A stretch of DNA of 34,487 nucleotides from Clostridium sp. Its GTDB lineage: Bacteria; Bacillota; Clostridia; Acetivibrionales; Acetivibrionaceae. The notes under the pieces are model-generated. The model saw only the letters and a list, made by a program, of their open reading frames with translations, was not told where the DNA came from and ran no database searches. The translations under genes were made by a program, and so were the position numbers. Below are positions 22,218 through 29,944 of the stretch, in pieces. Every line of letters begins with the position of its first letter. Position 1 is the stretch's first letter. The stretch lies in contig JAAYTS010000128.1 of assembly GCA_012517995.1 (NCBI GenBank), positions 1 through 34,487 of the forward strand, read 5' to 3'.

Positions 22218-24206
22218 TTAATGTATAACATATTCGCCTGGAGGGTCTACAGGAAAATAAGAAATAATCTCCAAAATGTATCTTTGTAAAATTGTATAAT
22301 CTATTGAATTAATAACTCCGTCCCCGTTTAAATCTGCAGGTAACCATACAGTAGGTGATTTAGGTGGTGGTCCGTAAGGATCATCAATTTCTAGTATATA
22401 TCTAATAAGACGAGCTGCATCAAGAGAATTTATAACACCGTCTTCATTTAAATCCCCATAATTTACTTTGGAAGGAATCTCTTCTTCTTCAACTGTTCCA
22501 TCCAGTGAAATATTATATAAAACTGTACCGTCTCCTGGTAGTAAATTAATAGTTGCTACAACAGGAGCACTTCCAGGAACTGATATTGTTACATCGTATG
22601 TACCATGAAAACCTCTAAAGGCGTATTTTCCGCTGCTATTAGTAGTGCCGGATTCATTTGTCCTCCATTCTTCTCTTAAAGCCTGGTATCTAAGTCCTGC
22701 TTCATTTACAGTCCAATCATGATCCACTATTGCAGCATTAGGTCCTCTCCAATGGGTATTTGCATGGAATCCCCACATCAATATACCTTCAACATTTGGA
22801 TTGGAAAAAGCAATACGATAGAATTTTTCAAGGTTGTCAGCACGTAATTTTACATCTTGTGTTGTTGAATCATATTCTGTTACCCATACTGGAAGACCAG
22901 TAGAAGCTAAATTATTAATTCTGCTTTCAATTACAACAGGATCTATAACTTTATCATCTGAAAAATGACCCTGTGCACCAATACCATCTAATTCAATTCC
23001 ATTTTCTAAAAACCAGTTAATTTGCTGTACATATGCATCAGCTTCAGCTTCAGACAGAACATTGTAATCATTAACAAAAAGTTTAGCATTAGGGTCTAAT
23101 TCTTTTGTTCTTTCAAACATATAAAGCCAGATTTCTTCACCTAGTCTGTCTTTAAAGAAGCTTCCGTGCAACATTTCATTATTGACATCCCAGTCAACAA
23201 ATTTACCTGCATAACGAGGTACTACACTTTCAAGCCTGTCATCTATTGCTTTTTTTAGCTCAGCATCTGAAAGATTTCTCACCCATGATGGTACATGCTC
23301 CTCAACTTCCCAGAATATACAGTGACCTCGTACAGTTATGTCATTTTCTTTACACCACTCATACATATAATCAGCATCAGTGTAATTTACATTACCTTTG
23401 CTAGTTTCAGTGTGATACCATTTAGCTTCATTTTCAAAAACAGCCCATTCGAAATTTTCCTTAAAAAATTCAGTATAGCGCTCATCGTACATAGCATGTC
23501 TTGTAAGAGCTGAGCCAAATGGAAAATGATTTTTAGTCTGCTTAATTTCAATATCGGCTCCACTAACTGGATTGCCATCATTGTCTATCACTTTTATTTG
23601 CGCATCTCTTTTTCTAATTTCTTCTATTCGTTGATCTGCAATTTCTCTCCAGTTTCCAGAGTTCATATACATTTCTGTCATAACCACATTGTCTACATAA
23701 AAATTATACTGTGGCTGGGGTCCTTCAATATACATTTCTAATGTTGTAACTGGTTTTGTTATAGAATAGGAACCGCTAAAACGAGTCCACTGATTACCAG
23801 TCATGTTCATAACAGTAACTGTATCAAATTCTGGTTCGTTGTCACCTTCAACTCTTTTCATAGATATTTTTACTTCGTGAGTTCCGGGAGCATCAACTTT
23901 TACCCATGCAGAAAACTCATATGCTTTGCCTACTTCAATTAAGTCAATCATATCCTGTGCTATACCATTCCACTCATCTGTTCTGTCATATACATAAGCA
24001 CAGTAATTTCCACTTTGAGGATCATCACTTACAATTTCAATTGAATGCTCTTCCCCATACGGATACCATCCAGTTTCATCACCTGTTTCAAAATCAGGAT
24101 TGGTAAGCATATTAGATGATTCTGCTGCTACCCAAATACCTCCAGCAGGAAATAGCATGCTAAGCAGCAATACAAGTATCACTAAATGCCCTACAGTTTT
24201 TTTCAT
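22218..24206 (-). CDS. Secreted cellulosomal endo-beta-1,4-xylanase: CBM22-like, GH10, type I dockerin
   Basis: This 662-residue protein has a signal peptide (about 1-28) and a CBM22-like domain (about 32-178). A small beta module (DAQIKVIDNDGNPVSGADIEI) leads into the GH10 barrel (about 225-515). The acid/base is E344 in DVNNEMLHG and the nucleophile E444 in WVTEYDS; GHCIFWE and WGFHANTHWRG line the cleft. A second small beta domain (about 520-570) and an acidic linker precede the dockerin, whose two Ca-binding repeats are GDLNEDGVINSLD (584-596) and ADLNGDGVINSID (624-636). It hydrolyses xylan outside the cell, docked on a scaffoldin cohesin. The residues after the Asn in the dockerin loops are S-L and S-I, not the S-T/S-S pair usual in C. 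thermocellum. GGGGGAG precedes the ATG. The layout resembles Xyn10D-type enzymes. Confidence 0.93.
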   Translation of the reverse strand: MKKTVGHLVILVLLLSMLFPAGGIWVAAESSNMLTNPDFETGDETGWYPYGEEHSIEIVSDDPQSGNYCAYVYDRTDEWNGIAQDMIDLIEVGKAYEFSAWVKVDAPGTHEVKISMKRVEGDNEPEFDTVTVMNMTGNQWTRFSGSYSITKPVTTLEMYIEGPQPQYNFYVDNVVMTEMYMNSGNWREIADQRIEEIRKRDAQIKVIDNDGNPVSGADIEIKQTKNHFPFGSALTRHAMYDERYTEFFKENFEWAVFENEAKWYHTETSKGNVNYTDADYMYEWCKENDITVRGHCIFWEVEEHVPSWVRNLSDAELKKAIDDRLESVVPRYAGKFVDWDVNNEMLHGSFFKDRLGEEIWLYMFERTKELDPNAKLFVNDYNVLSEAEADAYVQQINWFLENGIELDGIGAQGHFSDDKVIDPVVIESRINNLASTGLPVWVTEYDSTTQDVKLRADNLEKFYRIAFSNPNVEGILMWGFHANTHWRGPNAAIVDHDWTVNEAGLRYQALREEWRTNESGTTNSSGKYAFRGFHGTYDVTISVPGSAPVVATINLLPGDGTVLYNISLDGTVEEEEIPSKVNYGDLNEDGVINSLDAARLIRYILEIDDPYGPPPKSPTVWLPADLNGDGVINSIDYTILQRYILEIISYFPVDPPGEYVIH

Positions 24207-24235
24207 ATTTATCTCCCCCTTAAAAATATATTATT

Positions 24236-24254
24236 AATCTCTGTAAATGAGATT
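24236..24254 (-). repeat. Small hairpin before the xylanase ribosome binding site
   Basis: AATCTC (24236-24241) and GAGATT (24249-24254) pair over a 7-base loop in the leader. Upstream (24260-24325) is an A/T-only stretch of repeated TATAATTATAA-like words with several possible -10 boxes, so the exact promoter cannot be picked. No catabolite (cre) site was seen. Confidence 0.35.
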
Positions 24255-24340
24255 TTAATAACAAAAAATATAATTATAACTAAAATATAATTATAATTAT
24301 ATTATAATTATATAATATAATTAAGAAATAAAAAAGTAAT

Positions 24341-24406
24341 ATTTAAAAAATTGACATAACAAATAAAAGTTAGAGGCTAAAATAAACCAATAACTTTTAT
24401 TTGTTA
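24341..24406 (-). terminator. Terminator after purE
   Basis: A perfect 16-bp stem (TAACAAATAAAAGTTA at 24357-24372 with its complement at 24391-24406) encloses an 18-base loop. On the minus strand it lies 13 bases past the purE stop and is followed by CAATTTTTTAAAT. Confidence 0.85.
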
Positions 24407-24419
24407 CATTTTTTGCATT

Positions 24420-24896
24420 TTACGAACAGATATCTTTAAACTTATAATAGGAATTTATAGAGTCCCGAATTTTTTGATCATCCAGAGCAACAATTTTTGC
24501 AGCCAGTAGTCCTGCATTTTCAGCAGCATTAACAGGAACAGTTGCTACTGGTACGCCTGCAGGCATTTGTACAATTGAAAGCAGTGAGTCAATCCCGTCT
24601 AAATTTCGTGATTTAATAGGTACTCCTATAACAGGAAGATGAGTTATTGCAGCTACCATTCCAGGCAAATGAGCGGAACCACCTGCCCCTGCAATGATTA
24701 CATCAATTCCCCTCTCTTCAGCCGTTTTAGCATATTGATACATTTTGTCAGGAGTCCTATGGGCAGACACAATGCTAATTTCATAACCTATATTTAGCTT
24801 ATCCAAAATAGCAGCAGCATTCCTCATAACAGGAAGGTCTGAGTCACTTCCCATAATAATTCCGACTCTTTTTTTAATAAAATCATCCACAGACAC
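24420..24896 (-). CDS. purE: N5-carboxyaminoimidazole ribonucleotide mutase
   Basis: The 158-residue class I PurE converts N5-CAIR to CAIR in purine synthesis. Its signature is complete: [13 protein letters not shown] (phosphate and carboxylate loop), SAHRTP with the catalytic histidine, [12 protein letters not shown] and the closing [13 protein letters not shown]. It lies 17 bases after purK on the same strand, the usual PurK-PurE pairing, with PurK making the N5-CAIR that PurE uses. The GTG at 24896 lies close (four bases) behind AAAGGA; a second in-frame GTG two codons later is possible. A long terminator follows, so the operon is purK-purE only. Confidence 0.96.
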   Translation of the reverse strand: MSVDDFIKKRVGIIMGSDSDLPVMRNAAAILDKLNIGYEISIVSAHRTPDKMYQYAKTAEERGIDVIIAGAGGSAHLPGMVAAITHLPVIGVPIKSRNLDGIDSLLSIVQMPAGVPVATVPVNAAENAGLLAAKIVALDDQKIRDSINSYYKFKDICS

Positions 24897-24913
24897 CGCA
24901 TCCTTTCAAAAAC

Positions 24914-26086
24914 TTAAATTAAAGGCTTTATCTTAATTTTATCTAATGCTTTCTGGGCTTTAACTACTGCTGTATCTCTTGATTCATTTAAAACGGTTAT
25001 GTGTCCAATTTTCTTTAAATTTTGAGTAAAGGCTTTTCCATAAAGATGGATATAAACTCTTTCCTCTAAAAGAACATTTTCAAATCCACTAAAAGTATAT
25101 TCACCAAAAACTTCATTATTCCCTAAAATATTAACCATTGCACAAGGGGAAATAAGTTTTGTTGACCCTTGTGGAAGTCCTGTAATTATCCTTAATAGCT
25201 GTCCATATTGGGATGTTTCACATGCCTCTATACTGTAGTGTCCAGAGTTGTGAGGTCTTGGGGCTATTTCATTTATATATACTTCTTCCTTTTGGTCAAG
25301 AAACATTTCAATGCAAAATATTCCATAATCATCAAGGACGTCAACAACTTTCCTACCCACAGATTCAATTTTATTTTTAATTGAATCATCTATTTGTGCA
25401 GGTACTTTTGTTAAAATTAATATATTGTCTTTGTGCACATTTTCCACTACAGGAAAAGTTGTTATACTGTTATCCAATCCACGTCCCACAATTATTGATA
25501 ATTCGCATTTAAAATCTATAAATTGTTCCACCATAAGTTCCCTGTCTTTAAATGCTTCATAAGCTTTATCTACATCTTCAATATCTTTAATAACTATATT
25601 TCCTTTGCCATCATAACCACCATAACAAGTTTTAAGTAAGACAGGAAGCCCGTACTCATTTATAATATTTAAAATATCTTCTTTGCTTTCCACTTTTTTA
25701 AATGGCGGTACAGGAAGACCTGCTTTTTTTAAAAGCTGTTTTTGTATTAATTTATTTTGTATTTTTTTTAGTGTATTTCCAGAAGGATATATTTTATATC
25801 CTTCTGATTCTAGTTCACACAATATATCAGCATTTATATGCTCAAATTCATAAGTTAATACATGGGTGGATTCTGCAAGTTTTCTAATTGCATTGTAATC
25901 TGTAAAAGATGCAACTATTTGATTGTCTGAAACTTGTCCGGCAGGACAAGAAGGTGTGGGATCTAATACAGATACATAGTACCCCATCCTTTTTGCCTCG
26001 TAACTAAGCATTCTGCCAAGTTGTCCACCGCCTACAATTCCAATTTTCCCCGGTGGCATTAATGGATTTTTATTTATGTCAACCAC
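24914..26086 (-). CDS. purK: N5-carboxyaminoimidazole ribonucleotide synthase (ATP-grasp)
   Basis: The 390-residue product has the PurK N-terminal GIVGGGQLGRML dinucleotide-like loop. Its ATP-grasp core includes LKTCYGGYDGKGN (ATP lid), a VEQFIDFKCELSIIVGR strand, and the metal-binding EMFLDQKEEVYINEIAPRPHNSGHYSIEAC. It joins AIR, bicarbonate and ATP to N5-CAIR. GTG start with AAGGAAGG eight bases upstream. The 109-base gap to the por operon gives no clear consensus promoter and holds two short hairpins. The next gene is purE. Confidence 0.96.
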   Translation of the reverse strand: MVDINKNPLMPPGKIGIVGGGQLGRMLSYEAKRMGYYVSVLDPTPSCPAGQVSDNQIVASFTDYNAIRKLAESTHVLTYEFEHINADILCELESEGYKIYPSGNTLKKIQNKLIQKQLLKKAGLPVPPFKKVESKEDILNIINEYGLPVLLKTCYGGYDGKGNIVIKDIEDVDKAYEAFKDRELMVEQFIDFKCELSIIVGRGLDNSITTFPVVENVHKDNILILTKVPAQIDDSIKNKIESVGRKVVDVLDDYGIFCIEMFLDQKEEVYINEIAPRPHNSGHYSIEACETSQYGQLLRIITGLPQGSTKLISPCAMVNILGNNEVFGEYTFSGFENVLLEERVYIHLYGKAFTQNLKKIGHITVLNESRDTAVVKAQKALDKIKIKPLI

Positions 26087-26163
26087 AAGTACTACCTTCC
26101 TTAATAAGTCTTTGTATTATTATTTATAAAATCAATTTTTATATATTTGTATAAATTTTCATT

Positions 26164-26196
26164 AAACATTTTATGTTTACAACTAAATTTTTAGTT
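26164..26196 (-). terminator. Weak double hairpin after porB
   Basis: AAACAT/ATGTTT (26164-26169/26173-26178) and AACTAA/TTAGTT (26181-26186/26191-26196) lie at and just beyond the porB stop. Stems are short and no U-tract follows, so termination may be leaky, allowing some readthrough into purK. Confidence 0.3.
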
Positions 26197-27038
26197 TATT
26201 TTAAACTTTTTAAATACTCAGCTGCTTCGTCAGAAATATATTCTTCAAAAGAATACACATCTTTTTCTGCTTCTTTTGCAATTTTAATTGTGTGGTCTGG
26301 CGGAAATTTCATATTAGTAGGACAAGGTGTAAAAATCTGCACATACGTTGGACCAATTTCTCTTGCTACAAGTATGGCATTTTTTACAGCCTGACCAAGT
26401 TTTCTAGGATTTGCAACTGTAACTTTAGCAACATAATCACAACCAGATGTTTTTGCAAGTTCAAATACAGGTATTTTATCAAATTTCTTACCCTTAGGGG
26501 CCATGTTTATAACTGTACCCTTTCTTGTCATACCACTTTCCTGTCCACCAGTATTTCCATATACTTCATTATCCAACATTATAGTTGTTATATTTTCTCT
26601 GCGGAACCAGGATTGAAGAGTCATATCAAGACCAATATCTGCAATACCGCCATCTCCAACCATAACGATAACATCTTTAATTTTATCAGGATAACGAACT
26701 TTAAGCATTCTCTTTAAACCTGATGCAACTGAATTTTGATTGCCAAATGCTGTATTAGAGTAATTTAGCCCACTTTGTGAAAGGGCAAAAAATGAACACC
26801 CAGGCGTTCCGATTACAATAGAATCTTCTGGATTAGGCAATGATGCAATTGCTAAACGGATTCCTGAAGACACTCCACAGCCAGCACAATGGGGATGCTG
26901 TTCAATTATTTCTTTAAAAGTTCCCAAATCATTAGCACTTTTATTCTTTCCATATGGCCCGTTATTTACAAGATCTTTATATTCTTGTGGCAATATATCT
27001 TCAAATTCCTTAACAGGAGTTATGTTTCTTAATGACAT
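26196..27038 (-). CDS. porB: 2-oxoacid:ferredoxin oxidoreductase, beta subunit
   Basis: The 280-residue thiamine-diphosphate subunit has HPHCAGCGVSSGIRLA (Fe-S/TPP-linked cysteines), PGCSFFAL and the TPP/Mg motif GDGGIADIGLD through LDNEVYGNTGGQESG. The four-subunit enzyme oxidatively decarboxylates pyruvate or a related 2-oxoacid to acyl-CoA and CO2, passing electrons to ferredoxin. GGTGGGGG precedes ATG 27038. It is last in a gamma-delta-alpha-beta operon, the same order as in Thermotoga. The NTGGQES sequence is closer to 2-oxoglutarate/isovalerate enzymes than the NTGIQ of classic pyruvate enzymes, so pyruvate is likely but not proven. Confidence 0.88.
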   Translation of the reverse strand: MSLRNITPVKEFEDILPQEYKDLVNNGPYGKNKSANDLGTFKEIIEQHPHCAGCGVSSGIRLAIASLPNPEDSIVIGTPGCSFFALSQSGLNYSNTAFGNQNSVASGLKRMLKVRYPDKIKDVIVMVGDGGIADIGLDMTLQSWFRRENITTIMLDNEVYGNTGGQESGMTRKGTVINMAPKGKKFDKIPVFELAKTSGCDYVAKVTVANPRKLGQAVKNAILVAREIGPTYVQIFTPCPTNMKFPPDHTIKIAKEAEKDVYSFEEYISDEAAEYLKSLK

Positions 27039-27056
27039 ATTCCCCCACCTACCTTT

Positions 27057-28214
27057 TTATTTATTTTTGCTAATTGCATTTTTTATTTCATTCATAATAA
27101 TTTCTTTTGGCATTGTCATTCCACCATAAACTCTTGGTCCTTCAATAACTCTACTGTTATTATCAATAGTAGCTTTAATTTCTCTGCAAAGCCATCCGCC
27201 TGCATTAAATTCAGGTACTAATATGATTTCTGCATTTTTTGTAGCTTCTATTATTTCTTTTGTTGGGAAAGGACGAATGGATTTTACTTTAATTAGTCCA
27301 ACTTCTATTCCCTCTTCTTCTAAAGCTCTTATAGCCTCTCTTGACTGTGAAACAGCAGTACCTGATGCTGCAATTAAAATTTTAGCGTCAGGGTTTGTAA
27401 CTTCAATCATTCCGCCTAAATAGTGATTAATATGCTTTTTCGCACGCTCAGCTGCTGCAAGTATTTCCTGATGCCAGATTGCATTAGCTGCATAACTTGT
27501 GTAATTGCTCTTGTTTAGTAGTGGATCCCTTGTAACACGCATAGGTGGAGTTTCCATATCAAAAGCTGGAACAGGTGCAGTTTTTGGGTCATACTCTGGA
27601 AGTTTTATGTCATCTGGAGGCAGCATCACCAAATCACGAGTATGAGTTATAAAAAAACCATCTGCAAAAATGCCCACTGGCAAATGAACTTCAGGTTGTT
27701 CCGCTATAATATATGCTTTTAAAATCATGTCAAAATAGTCCTGTGCGTCTTCAGCATGAAACATCAACATTCCAGTATCTAAAAGAAACGCCATTTCAAT
27801 ATTTTCAGGCTGTATGGATGGAGGAAGAGATACTCCTCTGCACATAAAAGCACTGACTATTGGTTGACGTGAACCTGCCCAAACTGGAAACATTTCCATA
27901 GCCCTAAGTGTACCTGGACCACTTGTAGCAGTAAAAACACGTCCTCCTCCTAAAGCTGCACCATGAATTGCAGCCATAACAGCAAACTCATTTTCAGCAC
28001 GGTAATAATCTTTTAAATATCCTTTTGAATATAAATCACCAATAAGGTGCATACTTTCACTTTGTGGTGTTATAGGATAAGCTATTGCCATATCAACATT
28101 TGCTCTTTTAACAGCCTCGGCAACAGCCTCACTTCCTGTTATAAAAGCCTTCTCCCTTGGAGATTCGAAAAAAATGTATTCTGGGTTTTTAACACATTGT
28201 TCCTTAGCCATCAT
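27057..28214 (-). CDS. porA: 2-oxoacid:ferredoxin oxidoreductase, alpha subunit
   Basis: This alpha subunit carries the pyrimidine-binding domain: GSEAVAEAVKRANVDMAIAYPITPQSE, then EFAVMAAIHGAALGGGRVFTATSGPG near the N-terminus. A C-terminal transketolase-like domain (AASGTAVSQSREAIRALEEEGIEVGLIKVKSIRPFP) follows. The frame opens at an ATG at 28232, but GAGGAG lies inside that stretch (28221-28226), six bases before the ATG at 28214, which begins MMAKEQ. The internal start is therefore chosen and gives 385 residues. It is preceded by the ferredoxin-like delta gene and followed 18 bases later by porB. Confidence 0.9.
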   Translation of the reverse strand: MMAKEQCVKNPEYIFFESPREKAFITGSEAVAEAVKRANVDMAIAYPITPQSESMHLIGDLYSKGYLKDYYRAENEFAVMAAIHGAALGGGRVFTATSGPGTLRAMEMFPVWAGSRQPIVSAFMCRGVSLPPSIQPENIEMAFLLDTGMLMFHAEDAQDYFDMILKAYIIAEQPEVHLPVGIFADGFFITHTRDLVMLPPDDIKLPEYDPKTAPVPAFDMETPPMRVTRDPLLNKSNYTSYAANAIWHQEILAAAERAKKHINHYLGGMIEVTNPDAKILIAASGTAVSQSREAIRALEEEGIEVGLIKVKSIRPFPTKEIIEATKNAEIILVPEFNAGGWLCREIKATIDNNSRVIEGPRVYGGMTMPKEIIMNEIKNAISKNK

Positions 28215-28246
28215 ATATATCTCCTCAAACATAATTTTTTTAAGTT

Positions 28247-28438
28247 TTATTCACTGCCTTTTTCCAATGCTTTTTTAGGGCAAACTGATACACATAAAAA
28301 ACATCCCTTACAGCGATTTGAATCAATACAAACCTTTTTATTTTCAGTAAGCCTTATTGCATTTGGTTCAGGGCAGGTAAGAATGCATATCTTGCATCCT
28401 ATACACTTTTCCTCATCAACTTTTACAGAAAAATACAT
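28247..28438 (-). CDS. porD: 2-oxoacid:ferredoxin oxidoreductase, delta (2[4Fe-4S] ferredoxin-like) subunit
   Basis: The 63-residue product has two CxxCxxCxxxCP motifs, CIGCKICILTCP and CKGCFLCVSVCP, each binding one [4Fe-4S] cluster that relays electrons from the TPP site to external ferredoxin. A GGGGG site lies nine bases before the ATG. It lies 14 bases after porC and 32 before porA. No frameshift or missing cysteine is seen. Confidence 0.93.
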   Translation of the reverse strand: MYFSVKVDEEKCIGCKICILTCPEPNAIRLTENKKVCIDSNRCKGCFLCVSVCPKKALEKGSE

Positions 28439-28452
28439 ATTCTTTTGCCCCC

Positions 28453-29118
28453 TTAAATAGAAGCCACTTTAACATGCTTCCTAGATTCTCTAACAACTTT
28501 CATATTAGTTTCAATTAATTGAGTTATTTTCTCATATTTGTCTTTTAATGCGTCGTCTAATGCTGCAGTAGTTCCAGAAGCAACAAATTTTCCACCGCCA
28601 AATCTGTCAATTAATGCAGCTTCTAATGATTCATCTGAAACAATGCCTGTAACTTCAAGTAGTGCTCCAAGCATTGACATATTTGTAGCCAGTTCAGTTC
28701 CAGCTACATCAACAGATATTTTTGTTGCAGGAACATATGCTATTTTTGCATTTAAATTTTTAAGTTCTTTTATATCTTCATCATTTAATGTTAGTTCTTC
28801 ATCAGAGTTTATTATTATTGTTCCATTAGGCATAAGACCTTCAAAAAATGGAACTGAATAACATTTTCCCTGAGTAATTACATGAGGATGAAATACCATA
28901 ACAATATCTGGATCAAGAATTTCTCCCCGCTCATATATTTTTTCAGATGATATACGCACATAGCTATCAGCTGGAGCCAGTCTCTTCTCAGCACCAAAAA
29001 AAGGATTTACAGTACTTTGCTTGCCATCTCTTGTTGCAGCAAATCCAAGGATGTGGGCAGCTGTTACTACACCCTGACCTCCTAATCCAGACAGCCTAAT
29101 CTTAGTTGTTTTACTCAC
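28453..29118 (-). CDS. porC: 2-oxoacid:ferredoxin oxidoreductase, gamma subunit
   Basis: The 221-residue gamma subunit opens with IRLSGLGGQGVVTAAHILG, the family's nucleotide-like loop, and has NPFFGAEKRLAPADSYVRIS and PDIVMVFHPHVI. It binds CoA and completes the oxidoreductase. The GTG start at 29118 lies inside the upstream CdhB-like gene (8-base overlap) and uses an AAGGAGG site in that gene's end, so the two are translationally coupled. Confidence 0.88.
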   Translation of the reverse strand: MSKTTKIRLSGLGGQGVVTAAHILGFAATRDGKQSTVNPFFGAEKRLAPADSYVRISSEKIYERGEILDPDIVMVFHPHVITQGKCYSVPFFEGLMPNGTIIINSDEELTLNDEDIKELKNLNAKIAYVPATKISVDVAGTELATNMSMLGALLEVTGIVSDESLEAALIDRFGGGKFVASGTTAALDDALKDKYEKITQLIETNMKVVRESRKHVKVASI

Positions 29119-29707
29119 AATGCTTACCTCCTTGCTGGCACTTTAAATTTTTGGTAATTTCAGTAAGTTGTTTGATTTTTGCAATATCCACATCCCTTAT
29201 AGAGATCATAGCATCTTCATTTCCAGCTTCTTCTGAAAGAGAAATGGTATAACAACTGGTGCCGCCTCTAATAAGTTTTAATGCAATATTTGCATAATGA
29301 GAATGAACTCCTGCAAATACACATACATCTATATTATGGTGAATAATTGTTAAGTTAGGATGAACAGGATTCATCTCTACTTCAGGTTCAATTTTAGGAT
29401 ACTTAGGTCTGTAGTCAGGCATAGGTATAATTTTTGCATTCACTGTCTGTGAAAGCTCTATAAAAGCTTTTGCCTTTTCCTCAACACCATCCATCCAATT
29501 CCATAAAATAAGCGGTCCCGGAACAAAAACAGGATTTTTAGCAGATAGCAGTTTTTCAGCCACCTTTTTCATTCCATCTGATTCAGGTAAAATACATCCC
29601 TCTACTAAGGACTCACCTTTTTCAGGTAAAACTACTCCTTTCATAGCAGCAGATGAAATTACAAATCCCTCCGGACCAGGTTTTACTTTATAATTATATG
29701 TCTGCAC
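29111..29707 (-). CDS. CdhB-like (CO dehydrogenase/acetyl-CoA synthase epsilon-type) protein
   Basis: This 198-residue protein has a Rossmann/DHS-like core: AEKLLSAKNPVFVPGPLILW, KIIPMPDYRPKYP, then IDVCVFAGVHSHYANIALKLIRGG. This resembles the epsilon/CdhB subunit family of CO dehydrogenase complexes. In those complexes the subunit is an auxiliary nucleotide-binding-type protein; here no CODH catalytic gene is present. It overlaps porC by 8 bases and opens the por operon, so it is likely an accessory of this oxidoreductase. GTG start with AAAGGAGG seven bases upstream. An imperfect promoter lies just before it (TATAAT, 29758-29763). The family assignment is moderate; the fold is more secure than the name. 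Confidence 0.55.
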   Translation of the reverse strand: MQTYNYKVKPGPEGFVISSAAMKGVVLPEKGESLVEGCILPESDGMKKVAEKLLSAKNPVFVPGPLILWNWMDGVEEKAKAFIELSQTVNAKIIPMPDYRPKYPKIEPEVEMNPVHPNLTIIHHNIDVCVFAGVHSHYANIALKLIRGGTSCYTISLSEEAGNEDAMISIRDVDIAKIKQLTEITKNLKCQQGGKHCE

Positions 29708-29757
29708 TTTTGTGCCTCCTTTAACATAAAATAAATTCTAAATTTATATACTTTAAT

Positions 29758-29763
29758 ATTATA
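29758..29763 (-). promoter_or_regulatory. Candidate -10 of the por operon
   Basis: A perfect TATAAT on the minus strand lies 51 bases upstream of the first gene. No recognisable -35 is found at 16-18 bases, so the assignment rests on the -10 alone. Confidence 0.3.
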
Positions 29764-29848
29764 TGAGTTAAATGTTAGCATAATTAAAGTATAAAAGCAA
29801 TATTTTTTGCTGGTTAAGACCATATATAACAGACTTCGTAATAAAATT

Positions 29849-29922
29849 AATAACTAAAAATGAGATAAGGTTTAAGTCTATCTCACTTTTAGTTATTAAA
29901 GGGAAGGTTTTAATCTTCCCTT
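29849..29922 (-). terminator. Tandem terminator hairpins after the DUF4914 gene
   Basis: Minus-strand transcripts meet first an 8-bp stem (AAGGGAAG/CTTCCCTT, 29899-29906/29915-29922) with TTT after it. A 19-bp stem with one mismatch follows (29849-29867/29879-29897) and leads into TTAATTTTATT. DUF4914 and the por operon are therefore probably separate transcripts. Confidence 0.8.
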
Positions 29923-29944
29923 ATAGCTGACTTAAAAAGATAAA

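Noticed and set aside
24255..24330. Tandem repeat or CRISPR-like array upstream of the xylanase
   Set aside because: It is low-complexity TATAATTATAA sequence without fixed repeat and spacer lengths.
29111..29707. True CO dehydrogenase/acetyl-CoA synthase operon
   Set aside because: No catalytic CODH or ACS subunit is encoded nearby; only one CdhB-like accessory-type protein occurs, joined to por genes.
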